A stretch of 64,000 nt of DNA, taken from assembly GCA_029255685.2 (NCBI GenBank), contig CM055315.2, forward strand, positions 46,543,705 to 46,607,704. The letters run 5' to 3'. This document shows, piece by piece, positions 1 through 10,854 of this stretch. Both the position numbers and the translations under genes were made by a program. The DNA is from Silene conica (Eukaryota > Streptophyta > Magnoliopsida > Caryophyllales > Caryophyllaceae). The notes below the pieces were generated by a model. It saw nothing but the letters and a program-made list of their open reading frames with translations, did no database searches and was not told where the DNA came from. Position 1 is the first letter of the stretch. Every line of letters starts with the position of its first letter.

Positions 1-1914
1 ATTATCAAACATAAGCTTTATCATGGATTATCGATTTGAAAACATTTCGAAACTTTCAAAACAATGAAGTTGTAATTAATGACAATTTATAAACACGAAT
101 CAACTAACGATTTTACAAGTTATAGATCGAAAACAAGACTAGCATTTACACAATTCACGTGTCAACCAAATTACTAATTCAATATATTGTGATCAGACTT
201 AAACATAACAATATGTAATTCACCTTGTGGCATAGCCAATAGCGTCGATATAAAAAGAAACTAACTTTGTATAATACTCACCAATAATAACTAAGGTTAT
301 ATTATTATGTAACAAAGTTCATATCCATATAATATGTCTACTATTCATGCTACTAATGTCATATCGGAATATTACATGATTACATAGCATAGTTCATATT
401 TGATTTAAACTTTTATATTTAAAACTTTACCATTTCAACAATCAAACATCACTTAGCAACTTCCAAAAAATCATAATTAAAACCATAAGGAATTAACTAA
501 TCATAGGGAGAACAATCAATTCAAAGCTTAAGGAAATTATTTATAATAAATTTTACAACTCAGTGGGTTTGAATCAAAACTTTACAGCGCTTACACAGAA
601 ATTTGGGCAATTGCAAAGATCACTATTACATAACGACTCATTAAGATTTTACGTGGTTTATCATTTTGAAAACGTGAATGAAAATTCTAGACAGTGGAGT
701 TGAAAATAGGCATAAACAAATAGCACGTTTTAACTGATTTCCTTTACAAAACATAGGTCAAAACGAAACTGTGCGGTAACAATCTGACCACTGTTAACCA
801 AAATATTTATTTACTTCAAAATGTAAGTCGTTTTAACATGAAATCAAAATCATAAGAAAGTTAACTCATAAGGTCATCATACATAAAACTTACACATTCA
901 TATAGAGAACACATTTTAAACGGCAACCCGTACAAATGGATAATATTCTGGAAACTTATTACAATGTCGGTTACTTTAATATTTCACATTACCACTTCAC
1001 ATCGTCATATTAAAACACAACTGTTCTCAAAACATGTTGACGCATATATTGAAGAATATAAATGACATCGCACGATATTAATATTTATTCATTATTTCAA
1101 TTTGTACTTGCTATCATGAAAGCGATAAGATTGTGAAACTGAAAGGTAGGATCAACTAAATAAATCAATATTCATACACGAATGTAACACATACCTATAT
1201 GACATTCATGGCTTAGGGCAACATATTTTGCATATCACTAGACGTAGATTACTATAACATTTAAATCCGGTCATTCATATTCAAATTCGAGACAATATAT
1301 TACATAGTTATGATAGTCATTTATTAACCAGATATCACATAAAATTTCTAAACACCAAAATCACAGGATAAAATCACTCAAAATTATTTTTCAATAAATA
1401 GACATCCGTTCTCTAAAGTTTCAATGCAATCATTCAGATCAATCAACATCTCAAAATTTGTCATATTCTTCTAATGCTCATCGTCATGCAGGTCAAGCTT
1501 ATATTTCAAACTCATATACTCATTCCCATGTTCTAAACACTTGGACTAATACGCATCTCAATTATAGTCAATATCAATCTTATGATTCACAATACAGATT
1601 ACCAACCACATTCGTTCATAGCACATCATTAACCATGTATCATATTATTACTTACCTCATTCTGCTCCTGCAACTGTTAGTACAAAAATAGGCAAGGTCT
1701 GATCTTTTATTTGTTACTACCCACTCTCTGCATCCCTCAAGGCTTACCAGGTTAGACTGAAAGGGCCAGTGGCTTGGTTTGAGGGGGCCCCTAACTCATC
1801 CCAATCCTGGGGCTCCTAACAGTTACTAACCTGGGGTTCATTTATTAGACTCTTCCTACGTTCATTATTATTCATTTGGTTTAGGCCTGAGGATCGTTCG
1901 CTCTGATACCACTT
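1..1914 (-). other. Partial internal region of the T-minus array (first copy)
   Basis: This stretch aligns base for base with 23393-25307 with roughly a dozen substitutions seen by eye. It has no credible gene; the 77-codon frame near 1458 is repeated in the second copy and has no recognisable domain. The other 940 bp or so of this internal unit should lie left of the window. Confidence 0.8.
1900..1911 (-). other. Primer binding site (Met-tRNA type) of T-minus, first copy
   Basis: The plus strand reads GCTCTGATACCA, the reverse complement of TGGTATCAGAGC, the usual initiator Met-tRNA primer site of plant LTR elements. It lies three bases from the LTR start at 1915 and fixes the minus orientation. 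Confidence 0.85.
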
Positions 1915-2651
1915 TGTAACACCCCCATTTATTTAAGAGCCTTTAGCTAGACATTCTCAAATAAATAGAGCTGTTACCATCTCGGAATGTCCGAGGTAGT
2001 GAATAACAAATTAAACAAACCAAAGTACTTTATATAAAACTAATAAAATTTAAACTTCTGGTTATTACAGTTACTACATAACGGAAAAGAAAATACAACT
2101 GATGACTTCTCTAGATATGATCTAATTCTAAGTAGGTCCACGCCATGTCTCACTCCTTGCCCAAGCTCCTAGTCCATCTGTCTCTGACCTGTAGAATCTA
2201 CTCCCCATTCCGGATCATCGTAGGTGTACACGAATACACTGTCAACCTCGCGGTTGAGTAGGGTAACACAATAATTAAAATGTAACAATTATGATATGCA
2301 AATGCAATGATATGCTCGAGCTCAATCTCAAACTCATACCCGTGCACCAAGCCATACCGAACATCCCGGCAGACTATAATCGGTCGTCACCGAACACCAA
2401 CATAACAGCTGAGGTCACCAGGTCTAGTCCTGCAGAACTAGCCTGGGCCCAATAATATCTCACTATCTCAAATCCATATCCAATGCATATGTCATGCTCA
2501 TGACTGCAACAGTAATAGTAATTATACTTATGAATGCAACAATTATAAATAACCATTAAATACCATGCTCATATACTCTTATTTACATCCATAATATACA
2601 AGGCAACAACCATTCATAACCCAACACAGAGTAAACATTCATTCATAACAC

Positions 2652-3931
2652 TGTTGGAAACTAGGTTCCTTATTTTATACTCAAATCTAATATGAGTTTT
2701 GTTTCTTTAAGTTTAGGTCATAAAACTTAAATGGATCTTATGCATGCAAGATGATATCATAAGATGAGATAGTCCTTACATTGGTTTTAGCAGGTTTATA
2801 CTCAATAATCACCTATTATATGAGTCTTCAAACCACCGAGATACCCTTAAACGATCTAAGAAAAATCGTCTCCAAAAGATGCGTATCAAGGACCCGATCT
2901 CAAACAATTACTAATTTTGTTACTAGAAAATTAGTATAAGTATACTAGAAATAGTAATAATAATATTACTCTTAATATTATTAGTATAGGAAATAATAAT
3001 TTTCTTAGTAAAAACTATTTTACTTAGAAAATTAGTGAGAATGATGCTTTAGTTTGTGATGAGAATAAGCATACACATAACACTTAGCCAAAAACTAGTA
3101 GTTCATATGAGGTGTGTGTTGGTGTATTTAAAGAGCAAAGATGAGCTTACTTGCTCACTCTTGGCCGGCTCACATGAGCTAAAGATGGCCTATGCATGCC
3201 TCTTATGCTCTTACATAAAGCACACAATATTCCTTACACTCTTACACACTCACTTACACACACAATCACATTGCACACACAACCTCCATCCACTCTACAC
3301 TACACGGCTAAAATGGATTTATAAGACCCATTTTATTTTTGTCAATTGTGTTAATTTGTAACATGTCACATATGTTCCATAACACATGACTTAATTTGTT
3401 AATTGTGCAATTTTAACTATTAAAATCCACAATTTACAAATTTATTACATTTAAATAGTTATTCCAATATTTCGAAATTATTATTGTATAAAATGTAATA
3501 TCATAATTTTAATTACAACTCTTTGTAATTTTATGATCAACCGTGTTCATTCTCAATTTAATCGTTTCCCAAACGAATAAATAAAAACCGAGTAATAAAA
3601 CGATTTTATTACTTTGACTTTTATTATTATAATCCCATTATAAAATATTCGTCATATAAAAATTATTTCCAAATTTCTAGTTATTAATTAATTCGTATCC
3701 AATACAATATTAATTAATTATTCTATTGAGACGGAATTCCCTAAAGATATGACCTTAAGGGATCAACTGATCACCACCATCATATGACGATAATGTCAAA
3801 CTCTAGACAGCCAATCATTATCGATAAATGTTGATCAGTTGACTTTAAAAGAGTAACACTCCCAGTTGTGTTTCATTCAAATGAGTTTTAATTATGTCAA
3901 CACACTATTGTCGAGGACACTTCCTCCAACA
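2652..3931 (-). repeat. 3' LTR of element A
   Basis: 1280 bp, matching 19066-20345 base for base except for about nine substitutions. The 101-codon frame at 3056-3361 exists in both LTRs and is not a gene. The conserved hairpin is at 3763-3842. Confidence 0.93.
3763..3842 (-). other. Conserved LTR hairpin, element A copy
   Basis: The outer arms are TCAACTGATCA (3763-3773) and TGATCAGTTGA (3832-3842), 11 perfect pairs. The inner arms are CGATAATG (3788-3795) and CATTATCG (3816-3823), 8 perfect pairs. The same architecture with paired substitutions occurs in elements B, C and D. The second copy is at 20177-20256 in the other LTR. Confidence 0.8.
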
Positions 3932-3950
3932 ATCTCCCACTTGTCCGAGA
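3932..3950 (-). other. Polypurine tract of element A
   Basis: On the minus strand the sequence next to the LTR reads ACAAGTGGGAGAT, then TGTTGG. The same 13 bases precede the 3' LTRs of B and D, which suggests the same reverse transcriptase type primes plus-strand DNA in all of them. Confidence 0.75.
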
Positions 3951-4109
3951 CAAGTGTGTGTTACCAATTCTCTTGCCCTATTACTATCTCCCACTCAATG
4001 CATGGCGTCCTCTCAGGTCGTGCCGGCAATTGATTAAAATCTAGAGTGGTTTATCTCGATCTGGAGTTATAACTACTGACCGGAATTATCTACCATAGAT
4101 ACCTTCCGA

Positions 4110-4121
4110 GCGTGGCCACGC
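4110..4121. other. 12-bp palindrome near the 3' end of element A
   Basis: GCGTGGCCACGC is a perfect palindrome about 180 bp from the LTR. B and C have the identical palindrome and D has GCATGGCCATGC at the same place, still perfect. Confidence 0.75.
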
Positions 4122-6180
4122 ATTTCTAGTTATTATTCTCCTCGAGTGGCCTAGAGATATTTCTCAACCCTGACAAGGGGTGGACAATTCCTAATCGACT
4201 CATTCCTTCCGGCTGGCCACAGTTCATCATAACCCAAAATATGTCCTTATAAACCCCAGTTACGAAGGTGTTAGGACATAAATCAAAGTTAATCTGAAAA
4301 CTGTGCCACCTCTGAGAACAGTCATTAGTCCAAGAACTGACTCATGTGAAACACGATAGATGCTCCCGCCACGACCAGGCAGTCGTTCAATAAGAGTACG
4401 CCAGAGCTCTATCAGTGGTCATTAGCCCGACAAATGTATCTTAACATGTCTATGCCTAGGTGATCGATTAGTCATCCCGTATGACTCTATGGCAATTGAA
4501 CTCGCCATTAATCGCATCACACATCCGGTTGCATTGAGATGTCACCTCACTTAAGCAACTAGGGGCGAGGTCATGATAATTCAATTCACTTTAATGGGGT
4601 TCAATATGGTCTTACCATCCCATTTGAATTTTACTTGACCTTTCGTGAGTTATAAATAACTCAAATAATTAGTGGATTACATCATCCAAGTGGTCAACCT
4701 TTGAACACCATTTAATTTACAATCAGCTTTAGGGTCTCTCGTTTACATCCCTTAAAATTGTAATTATCTCCATTTTGAGTAAACCAGGTTTACCACGGTT
4801 CGTGCGATCGTTCACTTTGCGGATCATATCCATACATTGATCTTTCCTCTGAAAGAGACAAGTCATTCTCATGACTAGCGAATAAGATTATGTGCATTGT
4901 GTAACTCCCAGCCACATCAATGCCTTTACATAATTTGTGAACGTAGACCTTTTGTAGAATCTTGTGATGACCTTGTAGTTCAAATACAAGTCATTGAGAT
5001 GCATAGTCAATGAATGTAAGCCGAAGATTCTCACAAATCTTTGCTTGGTTTCTTGGAACTTGAGTCGTTGCAAACCTTTTACCATACGACTAAGTTATCT
5101 TCCAAAATCTTGAATTCATCTTTTATCTTCATTGGAGAATACTTTGACAATTTACCAAGGTTTAATCATTGGTTTAACACCTGCTCCAAGGGGTTGTCCT
5201 GCAAGCGGTGCGCATCCACTTTACACGATTATAGTAATGGCGGAAACATTAGTGATTTAAACGTGCAAACAATAGTACTTAAGGTTCGATAAATTTCCAT
5301 GATCCCATCATGGTTATACTATCTTCATCTCCATGAACAACCTTAACACTAATAACAAGATGTCTCTTATAATCTCAACTAAACATCCCATGTTTAATTA
5401 GTTTTAATTCATATCAATATGTCATCTAGAACCAAAAAACTCGTGTACCTTTCATGAGTATCAATGCTTCATTCCAAACGAGCAATGAGTTGTTTTAGAT
5501 AACGTTTACTCCCACTAAACTCTTGTTCTTGCCTGATTCTGAAGATCCGAAGTCATACCCATGACTCAATAGCTTCAAATCCTGGAGCGAGAACTCCCAC
5601 TGAACTTTACATTTAACCATAAATCATAAAGCTCCCACTCAATTCAATGTTCCTTAACATTTAATGAATTGAAATGGTTGGGACTTCAACCATATGTGCT
5701 AATAATAGTCACATCCTTTTCAAATACCCTTTTGAAAAGTGGTTATTGAGTTTACTGAATTCATTCTCAATGAATTACCTTACTACTTTCAACAAAGTTA
5801 CCCTTAACTTTATAGACTGCAGACATCCACATGTCTGCTTATGCTTCTCTCAACAAATCTCATTTATCAGCACGTATATCTTATAAATTTCATGGTTCTT
5901 TGCATTGGCACATTTAGATCACCATCTAAATCCAAGAACCCTTTCTTGAGCCTTTACAAAGTCTTTTGAATAATTTTCTTCGAGTGTCCTCCCGTAGTTT
6001 CTATAAGAGTCTTTTCTTATGGTATATAATTTTGTGTGTGGGAACTTTCAGTTCCCCACATTTATCTTATCTTGTACTGTACGAGGACTCTATCATGGAT
6101 CTTATCCATGTATAGAATTTTTCCTTACAAACTTCAAGAATTTATCCTTGAAGTATCCTCCAGGGCCGGGGCCATCGGTA

Positions 6181-6466
6181 TATAAGGCGTAGATTTTTAC
6201 CAAACCGTAGATCTTATCCACAACCTTTGGGTTTATCCACAACTTTTGGGATGATAAGGCTTAGAATCTTATCCATAGCCTAATCTACCTTTTACAACCA
6301 TAAGGTGTAGATTGCTCTTGGGATATAAGGCGTAGATTTTTACCAAACCGTAGATCTTATCTACAACCTTTGGGCTTATCCACAACTTTTGGGATGATAA
6401 GGCGTAGAATCTTATCTTCAGCCTAATCCACCTTTTACAACCATAAGGTGTAGATTTTCTTAAATC
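6181..6466. repeat. 143-bp tandem duplication in the 3' region of element A
   Basis: The segment beginning TATAAGGCGTAGATTTTTAC at 6181 recurs at 6324, and the two units (6181-6323 and 6324-6466) follow each other with few substitutions. I did not see it in B or C. Confidence 0.8.
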
Positions 6467-7126
6467 GTAGATCCCATCCACAACTTAATCTTCCTTCTTA
6501 TCTTTCACATAACCAAAACACAATAAATCCTACTATTCACTAATAGATCATATCCATTGTGTTAATTCAAAATCACTTGCTATTTGTGGCATTTTAAATT
6601 TCTCCCACTCTATCTTTGTAATAATAATCCCATTTTATCACCAAAGATAGCTACTAAGGCCACAAGCAATGACTTTGATGTTGGTTTGTGTACCCTTATG
6701 ATTTATTACAGAAAATATTCTATTTAAGCTTAGATAGTTTAGAATGGTTGATAACTTTTTCTCTTTAATTAAGTTCTAAACTTAATTTGATTTTGATTTG
6801 AATTAAGTATCCTATACTTATTCCATCTCAATGGTCATACATTGAATTGTCATAATCAATTCTATTTTATGTTTAAGATTTGCAAGTGTATGTTAAACTA
6901 ATCAAGAACATAATTATAAACCGATAGTGACTCGGGTTGAAAACCAAGTCACTATATTATCCAAAATACAACATATTGTTCAAGGATTTCCCCTTTCCTT
7001 GTCCAACAAGGAAACAAAACATAGGTTTTAATTGTTCATACAACACTTGAAATATTAGCAAAATAAGCGGAAAAACAAAGCTCCTTGATCATCCCGAGTG
7101 GAGCTACTCTGAGTTCCCTTGATCCA

Positions 7127-8135
7127 TCAAGCTTGTTTCTTTTTTCCCTTATCTTTGCTTTCATGCCCTAATTCAAGTAAGAAGAGCATTCACATCACAA
7201 CTTGTATCATGATACATTAGTTGAGATTAACATAAAATCGGGATAGTTATCGTACCAACTGGAAGAATCTTCCCAGCTTTGAGATCGCTGAGATACTTGG
7301 AACAGTTCCTCTTCCAATGTCCTTTGCCATTGCAGTAAAAGCATTTGGCCCCTTGATGAGGGCTCTTCTTGGATTTGGAGGTGCTTGCCTCAGAAGACAC
7401 TTTCTTTGAACCTTTGGAAGGTTGCTTCCCCTTTGCCTTACCCTTCCTTTTGAACTTTCCTTTGCTCTTAACATTAATGTTGAGCACTTCCTTAGGGGCA
7501 CTAACATTTAGGCCCATATCCCTTTTAGCTTGCACGATCATATTGTGCAATTCATCGAGAGAGATGTCTTGGTTTCTCATGTTGAAATTCACCCGGAATT
7601 GTACATAAGTTTTCACCTTAGACAAGGAGTGGAGGATTCTATCAATCACAAGTTCCTTAGGAATGTCCACTTGATTCATCCTTAGGGTTTCTACATGCTC
7701 AATTAACTTGAGCACATGTGGGCTAGCCTTTTGCCCCTCCTTAAGGTTGAGATCAAAGAAGGCCGATGCCGCCTCGTATTGGACAATTCTCGAAGCCTTT
7801 GAGAACATTGTCACAAGCCTGGAGTAGATCTCATAGGCCGTGCCAATCTTTATGGCACTCCTTTGGAGTTCTGGCTCCATCGAGAAGATCAAAACATTTT
7901 TGATTGCCGCCGACTCCTTCTGATAAGTATCATAGGGTCGTCTTGCTGCGGCGGTGGCATTTTCTGCAGGTTCAGGAGGTGATTCTTCAATGAGGAATTC
8001 GGTCTTACCGTCTCCCTCTGCCGCTAACAACAGTTGGGCATCCCAATCGGCAAAGTTCGCCCCATTCTTTTCTAGCTTACAACGATCCATGAAGGAACGT
8101 AACCATGAATTGTTCGTAGTAGTGGAAGTAGCCAT
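7127..8135 (-). CDS. gag: Copia-type Gag of element A (two predicted exons)
   Basis: Structural capsid/nucleocapsid protein of a Ty1/copia-type element. The unspliced frame from the ATG at 8135 runs to a stop at 7227 (302 codons). It contains the UBN2-type Gag region, with a conserved SWLRSFMDRCKL start and an AIKNVLIFSMEP block, and a zinc knuckle CFYCNGKGHWKRNC at residues 265-278, preceded by a Lys/Ser-rich stretch that probably binds RNA. A splice donor (G|GTACG at 7256/7255) and acceptor (ATTAG at 7169-7168) would remove 88 bp. They would join codon 294 to a 41-nt last exon ending at 7127 with a KDKGKKKQA tail. B has the matching intron and tail, so I prefer this spliced model. No protease follows. 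Function is recognised from the family; the intron is inference. Confidence 0.8.
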
Positions 8136-9554
8136 GATTGATATTGATACGAAGACTACAAAATTTTAAACATATGAAGAAATTAAATGCTAATTGTTTT
8201 AATTTTCATTTTAACTTGTAAACATATTTACTAAGTTGATGCATCTATAAAATGACCTCTATCCAATTTTATAAATGATTCCAAGACCCAAACCCATACT
8301 ATCGAAATCGTGAACCACTGGAACTCCGACCCAACAGTATGGTTTGGTGGGTTAAAGTAAACCGGTTCTACCCTAGAACTCTTGGTTGATGACAAATCAT
8401 AATTTATACATCTTAGCCCGGAACACATTGACCACTGGTCCTCTACACTTCCGTTGAGTACAAACCAAATTTCAAATGCATCGGGATGCGATCCGCCCAC
8501 TGGACTGAATCCACCCCATCGCCCCACTTAACCTACGTAATGGGGTTCGTACTGCCCACTGGACTAGCACCACCCCACGAAATAGAAGCTCATGGGTTCT
8601 ACTATTTGGTAAGGCTAATTCTCAATTGTTTTGTTTAATATAGAGGTCTTGTCAATTTATTATCTATCTCCTTTAAGCGAATTAAATTGGTGAACTCGAT
8701 AATTATAATTGACACGGTCGTTATTAACGATCCAAACTAGTATGCATGTTTATGGCGATTTGGCTATGCATGCAAACATATTAAAATGCAAAAATAAAAG
8801 CAATAAAGCAATAAAATCCTAGTATGGCCTTCCTAGTAATAGTAAAAACTAATTAACTATTACAAATTCGGAAACCAACTCCATGGTCCCTTGAACTTCA
8901 TCGGCACGCCATCCAAGAAAACACCGTCTTGTCGGAACTCCTTTCCGTATGGCACCGTCTTTTGGATCTCTGGAATTACAATAAAATAATACAACTATTC
9001 TATTGTAAAACTAAAAATTTAAATTACATTACAAACCCGTGATACGAGATCACATAAATTACAACCGAATCAATATTCCCTTTCGTTACGGGTAATATTG
9101 ATTAAAACTAAAGCCATACTAAGAAAAATTACATAATTCCAAATTATATAAATAACATTCAAAATATGACATTCATATTAAATAAATTGCATTAAATAAA
9201 ATATGTATGCACATGCTCAATTTTTAATGCCAAATCGCCTTATGGGAGCAAATATCTCATATTTGTTTACGGTTTTTACGGATATGCGCGATTTTAACTA
9301 TTAAAATCATCCAAAATTACATAAATCTCATTTATGTCCAAGTTAATCATCCTAACTTACTTTAGGAATCAATGTTTAGTCTCTACTAATATTTGATCAT
9401 GATCTAACTTGATTTTGCATTATTGTTCATAAATTGCTTGTATTTTCGGGAAAAATAAACAAAATATGGCCAAATGAGTCAATAAAATTCAAAATTTAAA
9501 ATTCAAAAGTTTAAACTTTCTGGAAATTTTCTAAAAATTCAGAAATTAATAAAA
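8136..9554 (-). other. Untranslated leader of element A, gag-proximal part
   Basis: No credible gene. The block near 8880-8960 matches 12520-12640 in B's leader and includes an identical 15-base hairpin (CGGAAAGGAGTTCCG on the minus strand, 8933-8947). The leader continues at 17989-19065 beyond element B; together it is about 2.5 kb, much like B's. Confidence 0.7.
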
Positions 9555-9641
9555 TGTTGGGAAATGTGTCCTCAACAATAAGTGCGATCACGTAATTAAA
9601 TCTCGTAACGAGAATGCGCAAGGGATGATACGAATTATTAG

Positions 9642-9721
9642 TCAACTGACCAACATTAATCGGTAATGATTGGCTAGCTGGAGTTTGACATTACTGTCGT
9701 ATGACGGTGGTGGTCAGTTGA
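9642..9721 (+). other. Conserved LTR hairpin, element B copy
   Basis: Outer arms TCAACTGACCA (9642-9652) and TGGTCAGTTGA (9711-9721), 11 pairs. Inner arms CGGTAATG (9661-9668) and CATTACTG (9689-9696), seven pairs plus one G-U in RNA. A second copy is at 16785-16864. Relative to A, the ninth outer pair changes on both sides. Confidence 0.8.
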
Positions 9722-10386
9722 TCCCTTTAGGTCACACCTTTAGGACAATTCCCTTAATTGATAAAGTGATCAAATGTATATTGATACGATTTGATCATAT
9801 TCCTTAAACTCGTATATCGAGAAATTAGAGGTTAAATCTTAATGTAAGATTTATGTTTAAAATTGAAACGTGTCAATTGTTAAAATATTAAACGATATTT
9901 TAAGATATCGAAATTAGAATGAATTGGGTTGAAATTAATACAAAGGTTGTAAATCGTATTGACGATAAAATATTATTTTACAATGATAATTTCGAATTAC
10001 TTGTTAATTGAATAAATATGATTTATTTAATTATGTATAATATTTATGGGATAAATATTTACATGTTTCAAATGTACTAAAGTATTTTATATCTAAATGA
10101 CATATAAGATGTCACACTTTATACAATTGTACATTTGACAAATTGTAAAATGAAGTCCATTTTATGGACTATATGGCACGGTTTAAAGGAGAAGGTGGCA
10201 TGGGTGTTTAGTGTATTAAACACTCCATAATCATGTGTTAGACATATGCATTGAGATTACTAACCTAGTAACCACCCTAGAGCCTTGAGAAAGGAACTTG
10301 TTCCCTCATTTACACTCCCTAAGCCGGCTACCCACTCCCCATAAGCATGCTTATGTAAACATCATTATGTTATTGAAAGCATGCTT

Positions 10387-10409
10387 GACATATATATAAG
10401 ATATATGTC
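10387..10409 (+). promoter_or_regulatory. Probable TATA box of the element B LTR promoter, inside an inverted repeat
   Basis: TATATATAAG lies about 450 bp before the LTR end, with a CT-rich stretch (CTCTCTTCTCTCCCTCTTT) about 30 bases downstream where transcription would start. The box is embedded in GACATATAT...ATATATGTC, a perfect 9-bp inverted repeat. The second copy in the 3' LTR is at 17530-17552. A role as promoter is inference. Confidence 0.55.
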
Positions 10410-10842
10410 ATATTCATTCTAGCTCTCTTCTCTCCCTCTTTGGCCGAAATATACTCACAAAAGAAGAGAAATGTTACCTCTAAAATACTTATTATAAGAT
10501 AATAAAATTCATACTAAAAGTAGTATTCAAATATTATTCTAATAAGAGTGATTAGAATAAGTTTAAGGAAAAACCGATTCCTAGTCTAGCATACAAAGTT
10601 TCGGTTCAATAGGGCTTGTCTTGGTGCATCCGGAGGAGGTATTCTATTTTGGGTACTCGGAGGATCATCCTTGCAATATATTTGGACCGAGTGTAAGAAC
10701 ACGGTTTACTCCTTATTTCCGCTTTTAGTAGCATGCATAAGATCTAATAAACGAGTTTATTAACATATTAATTAAAAGTTAATTAAAAGGTTTTGTTAGT
10801 ATGACTAAATTAGTTTATGAGCAACTAGTTAAACCTTACAAT

Positions 10843-10854
10843 TGGTATCAGAGC
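10843..10854 (+). other. Primer binding site of element B (Met-tRNA type)
   Basis: TGGTATCAGAGC, two bases after the 5' LTR, is complementary to the 3' end of initiator Met-tRNA. Confidence 0.9.

Larger units (their letters stand above)
3951..7126 (-). other. Long 3' non-coding region of element A
   Basis: About 3.2 kb between the gag stop and the polypurine tract has no reading frame with a recognisable domain. It is not random: segments match B and C closely, including the block around the 12-bp palindrome at 4110-4121 and the block near 5985-6015 that corresponds to 14931-14955 in B and 55050-55075 in C. In an autonomous copia element pol would occupy this place. Confidence 0.7.
9555..10840 (+). 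repeat. 5' LTR of element B
   Basis: Starts TGTTGGGAAA, ends AACCTTACA, and is followed by AT and the primer binding site. The 1286-bp length equals the 3' LTR exactly. Confidence 0.95.

Noticed and set aside
1458..1691. 77-codon frame, repeated at 24851-25084
   Set aside because: Internal sequence of the T-minus array; Ser/Tyr/His-rich with no recognisable domain and not conserved as a frame in T-plus.
1900..1911. Possible tRNA gene fragments (TGGTATCAGAGC sites)
   Set aside because: Each lies two or three bases from an LTR boundary and is only 12-13 bases long; they are primer binding sites.
3056..3361. 101-codon frame, repeated at 19470-19775
   Set aside because: It lies inside both LTRs of element A and has no domain; the identity is that of the LTRs.
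6269..6481. 70-codon minus-strand frame
   Set aside because: Lies within the 143-bp duplication in non-coding sequence of element A.
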